Source of the DNA: Moritella sp. F3
GTDB lineage: Bacteria; Pseudomonadota; Gammaproteobacteria; Enterobacterales; Moritellaceae
Assembly (NCBI RefSeq): GCF_015082335.1
Contig: NZ_BLRL01000004.1
Span: 248,001 to 312,000 of the forward strand
Length of the DNA stretch: 64,000 nt
Reading direction: 5' to 3'
Shown: piece after piece, positions 56,748-64,000 of the stretch
Position numbering within the stretch: the first letter of the stretch is position 1
Layout: every line of letters starts with the position of its first letter
The notes under the pieces: generated by a model
Told to the model about the DNA's origin: nothing
What the model saw: only the letters and a program-made list of their open reading frames with translations
The model's database searches: none
Position numbers and translations under genes: made by a program

Positions 56748-58097
56748 ATGAAATCATTAGAGTTTTATCAATCTACGATTACCAACTTAAAGCAACTGCC
56801 GATGTCGGCAGGGCATATTGATGTTTTATTTTCAGCGCGTGATTTTAAAGCAAAAATATTAGATTTAATTGCTTCATCTTCGAAACGTATTTATCTTTCG
56901 GCTTTGTATCTTCAAGATGACGATGCAGGTAAAGAAGTACTTAATGCGCTGTACCAGGCTCGAGTAAACAACCCTGGCTTAGTTATTAAAGTGTTCGTTG
57001 ACTTTCATCGAGCACAACGTGGTCTTATTGGCCAGAAAGAACATGGCGGTAATGCCGACTTGTATAAAGACATGCGCAAAAGACTAGGCGATAAAGTGAC
57101 GATCCTAGGTGTGCCTGTTAAAGGTAAAGAAGTACTGGGTGTATTGCACCTCAAAGGCTTCATCTTTGATGATAACGTGTTGTACAGTGGCGCGAGTATT
57201 AATGATATCTATCTGCATCAAGCAGAAAAATACCGTTGTGATCGTTACCATGTATTGTATAACCCTGCATTAGCAGATTCGATGGTCGCGTATTTAGAAG
57301 ATTACTTTGTCAGTCAAAACGCGGTGACCCGACTTGATGATGAGTCTATCCCTACAAGCAAAGCCTTGAAGCAAGATATTCGTCAATTCAAACATACATT
57401 ACGTAGTGCGCAGTATCATTATATTAATACCACACCAGAAAGTAATGAAGTGGGTATCACGCCTATTTCAGGTTTTGGTCGTCATGGTAATAAATTAAAC
57501 CAAACCATCACTAACTTGCTACGCGCAGTTGAAAGTGAAGTAACTATTTTTACACCTTACTTTAATTTACCGCTATCAATATCGAAAGATATTAAGCGTC
57601 TATTAAAACGTAATGTAAAAGTAACCTTGGTTATCGGTGATAAAACCGCGAATGATTTTTTCATTCCACCGGAAGAACCGTTTAAAGTGATATCAGCACT
57701 GCCTTATATCTATGAAACGTATTTACATAAGTTTGTAAAAGCTTGCCAACCTTATATCGATCAAGGTTTGCTTAATGTGCGTTTATGGACTGATGAAGGC
57801 AACAGCTTCCACCTTAAAGGCTTGTGTTGTGATTATAAGTATCATCTATTAACAGGTAATAACTTAAACCCTCGCGCTTGGGGTTTAGACCTTGAAAATG
57901 GTCTGTTGATTCATGATACTAAGCAGTTATTGAAAGATACTCTGCAAGCCGAGCAAGAGCATGTGATGAAAAATACCCGTCGCATTAAGCACCTTTCTGA
58001 TTTAGAAAGTATGTCGGACTATCCAGCTCCTGTGCAGAAATTTATGCGCCGTATTAAAACCACGCGCTTGGATATGTTGTTAAAACGTATCTTGTAA
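56748..58097 (+). CDS. pssA: CDP-diacylglycerol-serine O-phosphatidyltransferase
   Basis: Makes phosphatidylserine, the precursor of phosphatidylethanolamine. It is 449 residues from the ATG at 56748; an in-frame TTG at 56736 is less likely. It belongs to the phospholipase D superfamily, with two HKD-type motifs: VLHLKGFIFDDNVLYSGAS and FHLKGLCCDYKYHLLTGNN. LYLQDDDAGKEVLNALY and KTANDFFIPPEEPFK closely follow the E. coli type I enzyme. It is a peripheral membrane enzyme without membrane helices. A strong terminator follows. Confidence 0.95.
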   Translation: MKSLEFYQSTITNLKQLPMSAGHIDVLFSARDFKAKILDLIASSSKRIYLSALYLQDDDAGKEVLNALYQARVNNPGLVIKVFVDFHRAQRGLIGQKEHGGNADLYKDMRKRLGDKVTILGVPVKGKEVLGVLHLKGFIFDDNVLYSGASINDIYLHQAEKYRCDRYHVLYNPALADSMVAYLEDYFVSQNAVTRLDDESIPTSKALKQDIRQFKHTLRSAQYHYINTTPESNEVGITPISGFGRHGNKLNQTITNLLRAVESEVTIFTPYFNLPLSISKDIKRLLKRNVKVTLVIGDKTANDFFIPPEEPFKVISALPYIYETYLHKFVKACQPYIDQGLLNVRLWTDEGNSFHLKGLCCDYKYHLLTGNNLNPRAWGLDLENGLLIHDTKQLLKDTLQAEQEHVMKNTRRIKHLSDLESMSDYPAPVQKFMRRIKTTRLDMLLKRIL

Positions 58098-58129
58098 TAT
58101 AGCGATTGTTAAACGCTAAATGATATTCA

Positions 58130-58170
58130 CAAAGGCTTGTTACTATTGCAGTAACAAGCCTTTGTTGTTT
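58130..58170 (+). terminator. Terminator after pssA
   Basis: CAAAGGCTTGTTACT-ATTGC-AGTAACAAGCCTTTG is a perfect 15-bp stem followed by TTGTTT. Confidence 0.85.
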
Positions 58171-58296
58171 CTAGCGGCCTGGAATCCACTCATAATACGC
58201 TTTAGATAACATTTCTATTATAATTATATTGCGACTCAAATCATATTATGATGAAAATAAGATAAGGGTAAATTAGTTTCATTCTGTATAAGGCTA

Positions 58297-58325
58297 TTGC
58301 TCTGTTCTAGCTAGCTGATTATACT
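58297..58325 (+). promoter_or_regulatory. Sigma-70-like promoter of the HlyU-family gene
   Basis: TTGCTC-N17-TATACT, 38 bp before the start codon. Good -10 and ideal spacing; the -35 keeps only TTG plus one base. Confidence 0.45.
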
Positions 58326-58362
58326 CTGATTAACTATTAAACAATTATATTGGCTGTGACTT

Positions 58363-58674
58363 ATGCTCGGATTATTAAAACGATTTTTTTCTGCTTCTAC
58401 GGATTCGGATACTAAAACTGCCGACAACACACCAAATGTTGAACCGGTACATTACAATGAGTATCTTATTTTTGTCATGCCACAAGAAGAAAGCGGTCAG
58501 TATCGTGTCGCTGGGTTAATTGAAAAACCAGTGACTGGAGACGAAGAAGCGGATAATTTAAAACACCAATTTATTCGTTCTGATGTGTGCATGAATAAGC
58601 AGCAAGCTGAACAGATCACGTTACAAAAGTGCAAGTTATTCATCGATCAAGTCGGCGATAGCATGTTTAAGTAA
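58363..58674 (+). CDS. HlyU family protein (PF10115 type)
   Basis: 103 residues. The conserved core is NEYLIFVMPQEESGQYRVAG, LIEKP, HQFIRSDVCMNKQQAEQITL and a C-terminal LFIDQVGDSMF, matching the small family annotated HlyU. Despite the name, this fold is different from the ArsR-type HlyU regulator of vibrios, and a regulatory role is not established for most members. No signal peptide. It is 36 bp upstream of msrA and probably cotranscribed. The Shine-Dalgarno is poor. Confidence 0.75.
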   Translation: MLGLLKRFFSASTDSDTKTADNTPNVEPVHYNEYLIFVMPQEESGQYRVAGLIEKPVTGDEEADNLKHQFIRSDVCMNKQQAEQITLQKCKLFIDQVGDSMFK

Positions 58675-58710
58675 ACACTGTCTTTTGACTCATTACCGTT
58701 GGAGTTCACT

Positions 58711-59352
58711 ATGTTTTTTGAAAAAAATAAGTTAACTATGGTTAGTAAATCAGATGCGCTGTCAGATAATCCGACGGCAATATCGGTTGATGCGTTTCAT
58801 TATGTCGCAGGTACCAAAATGGTCCCGCCGTTTGCTGAACCATATCAAGCCTGCTATTTCGCAATGGGCTGTTTTTGGGGCGCAGAACGTTTGTTCTGGT
58901 CAATCCCCGGCGTAGTAACAACCGCAGTGGGTTATCAAGGTGGCTACACTGTGCATCCACGTTATCAGCAAGTTTGCACGGGTCAAACGGGTCACACCGA
59001 AGTGGTGCTAGTGGTTTTTAACCCTGAAGTGATTAGCTATGCAGAATTGTTGATCTTGTTTTGGGAAAACCATCAACCCACTCAAGGCATGCGTCAAGGT
59101 AATGATAAGGGGACGCAATATCGCTCGGCCTTGTACTGCAGTTCGCCGCAGCAATTGGCTGAAGCAAAAGCATCTGCTGCGCATTATCAGCAAGCATTGT
59201 TAGATAGCGGTAGCACGGAAACGATCACGACTGAAATTGATATGGCAGCACCATTTTATTATGCTGAAGCAGAACATCAACAATACTTAGCTAAAAATCC
59301 ACAAGGCTATTGTGGCTTAGGCGGCAGTGGTATTTGTTACCCGAGTAATTAA
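58711..59352 (+). CDS. msrA: Peptide methionine-S-sulfoxide reductase
   Basis: Repairs methionine S-sulfoxide in oxidised proteins. It is 213 residues from the ATG at 58711, preceded by TTGGAG. The catalytic Cys is in the GCFWG motif (FAMGCFWGAERLFW). QGMRQGNDKGTQYRSALYCS and the C-terminal resolving Cys region GYCGLGGSGICYPSN match the E. coli-type enzyme. It precedes the membrane protease by 2 bp, suggesting one transcript with the HlyU-family gene. Confidence 0.95.
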   Translation: MFFEKNKLTMVSKSDALSDNPTAISVDAFHYVAGTKMVPPFAEPYQACYFAMGCFWGAERLFWSIPGVVTTAVGYQGGYTVHPRYQQVCTGQTGHTEVVLVVFNPEVISYAELLILFWENHQPTQGMRQGNDKGTQYRSALYCSSPQQLAEAKASAAHYQQALLDSGSTETITTEIDMAAPFYYAEAEHQQYLAKNPQGYCGLGGSGICYPSN

Positions 59353-59354
59353 TC

Positions 59355-59996
59355 ATGATCGCGAGAGATAGACGAATTCTATTTATACTGGTATTCACGG
59401 TTCTCGCTTTTATGTGGCAAAGTGCGCTAATTGCACCACTGAAGATTTTGGTGGTGTTTTTGCATGAGTTAAGTCATGCGTTAGCTACTTGGCTTACAGG
59501 CGGTAAAGTGGTGGAGTTTGTCGTGTCAGCTTATCAAAGTGGCCACGTTCGCTCTATGGGCGGCTCACGGTTTATTATTTTGAGTGCTGGTTATTTAGGT
59601 TCATTACTGTTTGGCTTGTTATTTTATGTAGCCAGCAGTCGTCGGAAAACCACCGATATTAGTTTAGCGTTATTGGCTATCACTATGTTACTGGTTGCTG
59701 TGTTCTTCGGTGGCACTTTATATACCATAGGTTTTGCGGCAGTTATAGCGTTGACGATCATGGCATTGTTAAAGTATGCCAATGCGGCAATCAAGCAAAC
59801 GGTATTATTAGTGTTTGCCAGCGCTAGCATGATTTATGTGCCTATCGACATTTGGCAAGATACCATCGTACATAGTGGCTCGTTATCTGACGCCCGTATG
59901 TTAGCGAATGAAATGGGCGGCGCGACCTTTATGTGGGGCGGTCTGTGGTTTGTCGCAAGTTTATATTTTATTTATTTAACGCTGCGTAAATCTTGA
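59355..59996 (+). CDS. M50B-like membrane metalloprotease
   Basis: 213-residue membrane protein with about six helices. HELSH near residue 38 fits the HExxH zinc motif of site-2 proteases, followed by the small loop GGKVVEFVVSAYQSGHVRSMGG seen in the M50B-like family (written in part). The second metal ligand region (DxxPG or similar) is not obvious, so activity is uncertain. Two bases separate it from msrA, and its stop is 2 bp from the convergent phosphopantetheinyl transferase. Substrate unknown. Confidence 0.78.
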   Translation: MIARDRRILFILVFTVLAFMWQSALIAPLKILVVFLHELSHALATWLTGGKVVEFVVSAYQSGHVRSMGGSRFIILSAGYLGSLLFGLLFYVASSRRKTTDISLALLAITMLLVAVFFGGTLYTIGFAAVIALTIMALLKYANAAIKQTVLLVFASASMIYVPIDIWQDTIVHSGSLSDARMLANEMGGATFMWGGLWFVASLYFIYLTLRKS

Positions 59997-59998
59997 TT

Positions 59999-60823
59999 TT
60001 AGCTATGACACGACACTGTATCGACTACCGTGTTGGCTAGTATCTGAATATGGGCATTATCAGTGAGCTCAATATCACTGATGATGCTAATATCAAACGT
60101 CTTGCTAGTGACTTCATCATGAACTTCATAACGACCAGAACGTACATTCAACGATTGGCAATACTCAAACACATTATCACGTAATAACGTCGCTATCGGC
60201 TGTTTTATGGCTTTAGCTAACGCCTCTTTTAGCGTCCATATACGATATAACGCCTCAGCATGCACTTCCTTACTAATCTGTTCAGAAACATCTTCAGCTT
60301 GACTCATACAAGCGCGTAATTCTTCACGATGGTAATAATGTTTAGCGACTTTTTCGAGTGATCGTTTGGTCGATAGCCATTCTAAATCGACCCCCAGTTG
60401 TATTGATTTAAATGCAGACTGTTGGCTCGGTACAAGCGCGACGAGTACGTTGCCGTGTGAGTGTGATATACAGCTATGTAACGCGACGATTTTGTTATGC
60501 TGATAAACCTTTAAGCAAGTATCTTTATCATCGAATAGTACGGTCAGAGAGTCAAAATCATAGCCGAAGTATTGGCTCGCATAGGCCTTAATAATAAAAC
60601 GACTCGCGAGGTATTCTTGCTTTGCTTGCAGCTGTTTACGCTTGGCTAATATCGTTCGTTCTTGTGGCTGTAAATACTGTGAAGCCAGTGCCGTGATCTG
60701 TTCGCTAGCAATGTTGTTACTGTTAAAGAAGTAAACATTCATTGGTGCATCTGCATTGATTAGCAAGTCGTTATGCGAACTAAATGTTAATTGCTGACGA
60801 AAGAATAGGGCTGTGTGTGGCAT
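59999..60823 (-). CDS. Sfp-type 4'-phosphopantetheinyl transferase
   Basis: Activates carrier proteins by transferring phosphopantetheine from CoA to serine. It is 274 residues from the ATG at 60823; a later ATG at 60742 is possible and neither start has a good ribosome binding site. Magnesium/CoA motifs are GVDLEW at residues 144-149 and WTLKEALAKA at 196-205. The Sfp-type size suggests it serves secondary synthases: a siderophore, nonribosomal peptide, or the polyunsaturated fatty acid synthase (pfaE-like) that Moritella-type bacteria carry. No such synthase is in the window. Confidence 0.9.
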   Translation of the reverse strand: MPHTALFFRQQLTFSSHNDLLINADAPMNVYFFNSNNIASEQITALASQYLQPQERTILAKRKQLQAKQEYLASRFIIKAYASQYFGYDFDSLTVLFDDKDTCLKVYQHNKIVALHSCISHSHGNVLVALVPSQQSAFKSIQLGVDLEWLSTKRSLEKVAKHYYHREELRACMSQAEDVSEQISKEVHAEALYRIWTLKEALAKAIKQPIATLLRDNVFEYCQSLNVRSGRYEVHDEVTSKTFDISIISDIELTDNAHIQILANTVVDTVSCHS

Positions 60824-60877
60824 GCAAGCTGAGACCGTTATAGTGCTGTGGGCGCAAAGTATAACAATCTCTGTCTG

Positions 60878-61426
60878 TTACTTCAGTAAACCTTGCCATT
60901 TTTTTTGCTGTCGGATCAACCATTCTGGCGTCGTTGTTGTCATTCCCTCTGGTTTTAAAGTGGGGTGGGATATCATAATTTTATTAATGGTTAATTCTTG
61001 TTGTTGTTCGATGTCGATAAATAAGATAGTCTTGCCATTTTCGAGGGATTGCTTGAATGACAGGCTATTAATATTGGGCAGTTGAATACTCATGTGCTCA
61101 CCTTCCCAAGTGCAAAAAACCAGTACCAGTAAGGCGAATATGATAAGTGGCATACCACCCAGTGGACCAAGATACCAGCCTTGAAAGTAAGTCAGTAGCA
61201 AGATGGTGGCTGCGCACACAATGCCAATTGCAGCGCCGATATCACCAGGCTTAATTAAGCCTTTCTTCAGTGAGTTATCCACTTCGTATAAGTGATGATG
61301 TACTAAGGATTTATCATCATTAGTTAAAGTATGGATATGGTTTTTATCTATGCCATAGGATTGTAATTCATGTTCGATTATCTCGACTTCATCCAGCGAG
61401 TCGACGATATAGTAATGTCTTAACAT
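60878..61426 (-). CDS. Two-helix membrane protein, unknown function
   Basis: 182 residues from the ATG at 61426, preferred to one 3 codons upstream because AAGGATGG is then correctly spaced. The N-terminal domain (residues 1-60: HYYIVDSLDEVEIIEHELQS) looks alpha/beta and soluble. Two helices follow at about residues 65-85 and 90-110 with Gly-rich turns (GDIGAAIGIV, GPLGGMPLI). The C-terminal part is cytoplasmic and ends WLIRQQKKWQGLLK. I do not recognise the family. It lies upstream of the phosphopantetheinyl transferase on the same strand. Confidence 0.65.
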   Translation of the reverse strand: MLRHYYIVDSLDEVEIIEHELQSYGIDKNHIHTLTNDDKSLVHHHLYEVDNSLKKGLIKPGDIGAAIGIVCAATILLLTYFQGWYLGPLGGMPLIIFALLVLVFCTWEGEHMSIQLPNINSLSFKQSLENGKTILFIDIEQQQELTINKIMISHPTLKPEGMTTTTPEWLIRQQKKWQGLLK

Positions 61427-61499
61427 GGTAACCATCCTTACAGCTCAATGGCATGATAATAACTTCAGTGCAGAATCTTATAATTATAGTTGAAAACAG

Positions 61500-62282
61500 C
61501 TATACCAGAAGAAACTTATAACCTAATGACGTCATCAATAACATCAGCGATACGGATAATGTCTTACGTACAAAGTCAGGGCCAAATTTCATTGCTGATG
61601 CACTGCCTAAATGGTTACCAATCAGGTTCATCACCACTAAAGGAAGCGCTAGCATATAAAGCAATTTACCCGCTAACATAAACGCAATTAATGCCCCTAT
61701 ATTAGACGAGAAGTTGAAGAGCTTTGAGTTTGCTGACGCCGAGACCAAGTCAAATTTTAATAAGTAGTGCAAAACCAAGATCAAGAAACTGCCCGTCCCA
61801 GGTCCAAAGAAACCATCATAAAAACCAATCACAAATACGGCTAATGGCACGCCAAAATAGATAACCTTAGTATTAATGACTTGTTCACTCTGGTGATTAT
61901 CTTGCTTGGGAATAAAAGAGATGATGATGCCGATAGGTAACATACCTAGGATTATCTTGCCGACCGTATCAGGATCAAAGTAGAGGATCGCTTCAGCGCC
62001 TAAGTAAGCGCCCACTAGTCCAGCGGGGATCCCTGATGCCACCGCATTCCAAATGACCTTTTTGTTTTTGACAAAGTTTCGGATCGCAGCAATGGTACCG
62101 AGTGTGCTGACTATTTTTTCTTGCCCTAAAGCAAGTTGTGGTGGTAACCCCGCTAAGATGAATGAAGGCAGGAGTATCAGGCCTCCACCGCCTGCCACGC
62201 TATCAATAAAGCCAGCTGCAAGTGCGGATGCCATTAACGCTAACAGTATCCACAGCGTAATATCTGAACCAAAAATTTCCAT
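61500..62282 (-). CDS. TSUP family (TauE/SafE, YfcA-like) permease
   Basis: 260-residue inner-membrane protein with about eight helices. It belongs to the TSUP family, whose members move sulfite, sulfoacetate or other anions. The N-terminal half has GFIDSVAGGGGLILLPSFIL and the C-terminal half the repeat IGFYDGFFGPGTGSFLI and SKLFNFSSNIGALIAF, as in E. coli YfcA. Substrate unknown. It is divergent from the MocR gene, whose intergenic repeats may control both. Confidence 0.9.
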   Translation of the reverse strand: MEIFGSDITLWILLALMASALAAGFIDSVAGGGGLILLPSFILAGLPPQLALGQEKIVSTLGTIAAIRNFVKNKKVIWNAVASGIPAGLVGAYLGAEAILYFDPDTVGKIILGMLPIGIIISFIPKQDNHQSEQVINTKVIYFGVPLAVFVIGFYDGFFGPGTGSFLILVLHYLLKFDLVSASANSKLFNFSSNIGALIAFMLAGKLLYMLALPLVVMNLIGNHLGSASAMKFGPDFVRKTLSVSLMLLMTSLGYKFLLV

Positions 62283-62368
62283 TGTTATTCTCCCGTCGGT
62301 ATAAATAATTTAGCCACCCTTGTTGATCTTTACAGATCCTAATTGGATCTAAAATGTAAAAATCACAA

Positions 62369-62418
62369 TGACATATGTCAATTGGTACGGTATTGCATTA
62401 TGGTGTGGTATGTCAATT
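62369..62418. promoter_or_regulatory. Palindrome and half-site repeats between TSUP and mocR genes
   Basis: TGACATATGTCA (62369-62380) is a perfect 12-bp palindrome. Its right half in ATGTCAATT (62375-62383) recurs at 62410-62418, 35 bp later. This is suited to a dimeric regulator at the divergent promoters. Confidence 0.5.
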
Positions 62419-62443
62419 ACATTCATACAATTAATTAACAACT

Positions 62444-62472
62444 ATGCTTTTATGAAACAATGCTTTTATGAA
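62444..62472 (+). repeat. 13-bp direct repeat before the MocR gene
   Basis: ATGCTTTTATGAA occurs at 62444-62456 and 62460-62472, a 16-bp period. MocR/GabR/PdxR regulators bind direct repeats near their own promoter, so this is a candidate site for the adjacent regulator. Confidence 0.55.
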
Positions 62473-62580
62473 TAGATAAATAGAGAGGAGTAATGGATCT
62501 AGCACTGTATGTTTTATTTCAGCAAGGTAAACTAAGGGGAGTTAGATTATGTTTTTTCAGTGTTCATTAGAGGCAAGTTA

Positions 62581-63927
62581 ATGAGTGATATAAAGTTTCG
62601 ACAGATCGCCGAAACCATTGAAGCTAGAATTAATACCGGTGTGTATCCCGCGAATACTAAATTACCGCCGCATCGAGTGCTCGCTGATGAGCTTGAAACG
62701 ACGCCAACAACAGTGTCTAAAGCCTACAAATTATTGGCAGATAAAAACAAAGTGGAATCCTTTGTTGGTCGTGGCACGTTTGTCTGTGGTGATTCAGAAT
62801 TGGAAACAGTTATTCAAGCACCAGAGGATGATGTGGATTATAACTTTTCTATTCTACAGCCGTGTTTAGAATATAATGTGTTACCACTACAGGCCGCATT
62901 TCAACAAACCTATGCGACATTATCGAGTGAACTATTGGGTTATATTGAGCACTCAGGACATTTAGCGCATCGACAAGCGGGGATGAAATGGGCGACAGAA
63001 TTTGGTTTGTCAGTATCAGATCCAGAGCAAATACTGCTTGCCAGTGGTGCGCAGAATGCATTGGATATTTTGATCCAGACTTATACCAATCCGGGTGATT
63101 GTATTGCCGTTGAAGCATTTACTTACCCTGGTATTCTCTCTATCGTTAATTTATTGGGTCGTCGTATTGTCGAAGTTGCGATGGACGATAAAGGCATGTG
63201 CCCGGTTGCGCTTAAACAAGCTATGCTTAGCGATAAACCGAAAGTAGTTGTCATCGTGCCGTCACATCAAAACCCAACGGGTGTGACAATGCCGAAAGCG
63301 CGTAGAGAAGCGATTGCTAAAGTGATCCGCGCTGGTGATATTTGGTTATTAGAAGATGATATTTATGGCTTCTTAAATGAAACGACTCTCCCTGCTATCG
63401 GTAACTATATTCCGGAAAAAAGTTTTCACATTACCAGTTTGTCAAAAGCGATTAGCCCGGCGTTACGTTGTGCCTTTATCAAAGCACCAAAAAGTGAGAT
63501 CCGCAGAGTTGGCGCATGTATTCGCACGTCTATTTGGCTAGCGTCACCGCTTAACTTTGCTGTGGCCACGCAGTTGATTAATTCTGGTGTTGCATTTGCT
63601 ATGGCTAACCAACAAAAACAATTGGCCAAACAGCGTCAAAGCTTTGTGGCAGAGCAATTTGGATTTTTAGTCAGCAGCAGTCAGTCGACCAGTTATCATG
63701 TCTGGATCCAACTACCTGAACATTGGCGACAAGAACACTTGGTTATGGAAGCCAAAAACCAACAATTATTGGTGAGCAGTGGCGGTTATTTCTCGCAACA
63801 GAGTGATAAAAGTAACCATATTCGATTATCGTTAATGGCGATAAATGACGAACAACGCTTTCAGCAAGGTATTGTATTGCTAGCGAACCTACTCAAAGAT
63901 GGGCAAGGTTCACACTTCCTGTTTTAA
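62581..63927 (+). CDS. MocR family regulator (GntR-aminotransferase fusion)
   Basis: 448 residues from the ATG at 62581, preceded by GAGG at 8 nt. The N-terminal winged helix (residues 1-75) has the GntR pattern (KLPPHRVLADELETTPTTVS, FVGRGTFV). The rest is a class I aminotransferase fold that binds PLP. NPTG at about 231, ED-DIYG near 258-263 and the PLP lysine at about 289 (TSLSKAISPALR) are intact. Such proteins sense PLP adducts, as GabR and PdxR do. The target is probably the divergent permease or the gene starting at 63984. Confidence 0.92.
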   Translation: MSDIKFRQIAETIEARINTGVYPANTKLPPHRVLADELETTPTTVSKAYKLLADKNKVESFVGRGTFVCGDSELETVIQAPEDDVDYNFSILQPCLEYNVLPLQAAFQQTYATLSSELLGYIEHSGHLAHRQAGMKWATEFGLSVSDPEQILLASGAQNALDILIQTYTNPGDCIAVEAFTYPGILSIVNLLGRRIVEVAMDDKGMCPVALKQAMLSDKPKVVVIVPSHQNPTGVTMPKARREAIAKVIRAGDIWLLEDDIYGFLNETTLPAIGNYIPEKSFHITSLSKAISPALRCAFIKAPKSEIRRVGACIRTSIWLASPLNFAVATQLINSGVAFAMANQQKQLAKQRQSFVAEQFGFLVSSSQSTSYHVWIQLPEHWRQEHLVMEAKNQQLLVSSGGYFSQQSDKSNHIRLSLMAINDEQRFQQGIVLLANLLKDGQGSHFLF

Positions 63928-63983
63928 TTACTTAACCTACTGCGATATAAGTGAATAATACGACATTGGACTAAGGAGAGTTT

Positions 63984-64000
63984 ATGTTGAAAAATACGAT
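63984..64000 (+). CDS. Start of an unidentified gene (cut by window end)
   Basis: An ATG follows AAGGAGAG at 7 nt spacing and reads MLKNT before the window ends, 56 bp after the MocR stop. Only five codons are visible, so no identity can be given. Its position makes it a candidate target of the MocR regulator. Confidence 0.5.

Noticed and set aside
60813-61085. Plus-strand frame between the transferase and unknown membrane protein
   Set aside because: Overlaps both minus-strand coding regions and has no family features.

Overview
The window is an AT-leaning chromosomal segment of a marine gammaproteobacterium. Polar-type flagellar gene order, several short flagellin paralogues, sigma-54 promoters, a TyrR without the GAFTGA loop, SapABCDF, the tig-clpPX-lon-hupB-ppiD block, a cytochrome c fusion on cytochrome oxidase subunit II and a WS/DGAT acyltransferase suggest the Moritella/Psychromonas/Shewanella/Vibrio neighbourhood. 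Moritella is my best guess, an inference from gene content only. I see no rRNA, tRNA, CRISPR array, insertion sequence or prophage.

Layout. (1) 1-18258, plus strand: the late part of a polar flagellar cluster. It holds flgE, flgFGHI, flgJ, flgKL, three flagellin genes, flaG, fliD, fliS, a FliT-like chaperone and a Maf/DUF115 motility-accessory glycosyltransferase. Two flagellins and flgF sit behind near-perfect sigma-54 sites. The third flagellin sits behind a sigma-28 site, so filament subunits appear to fall into two regulatory classes. (2) 18363-20830: a Bcr/CflA exporter overlapping cinA. (3) 20954-22502, minus: a soluble histidine kinase and a membrane-anchored coiled-coil protein with no adjacent response regulator. 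(4) 22625-27055: cysB, a WS/DGAT acyltransferase and sdaA. (5) 27406-36264, minus: cytochrome c oxidase structural genes ctaC-ctaD-ctaG-ctaE and assembly genes (SURF1, a Sco-like protein, heme A synthase, heme O synthase), split by pyrC. (6) 36448-45879: a small coiled-coil protein, then tig, clpP, clpX, lon, hupB, ppiD (protein folding and quality control) and a small anchored protein. (7) 45951-53092: sapABCDF on minus, divergent from tyrR. (8) 53279-64000: a DUF3108 protein, a lone cobQ, pdxH and grxA on minus, pssA, a HlyU-family protein with msrA and an M50-like membrane protease, a Sfp-type phosphopantetheinyl transferase, an unknown two-helix membrane protein, a TSUP permease divergent from a MocR regulator, and the first codons of another gene.

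Most genes are well-known families. The less ordinary content lies in flagellin regulation, the linked Maf gene, several strong palindromes and direct repeats in intergenic DNA, the orphan kinase pair, the Sco-like protein, and the acyltransferase and phosphopantetheinyl transferase genes. I did not find a clearly new defence or mobile system.
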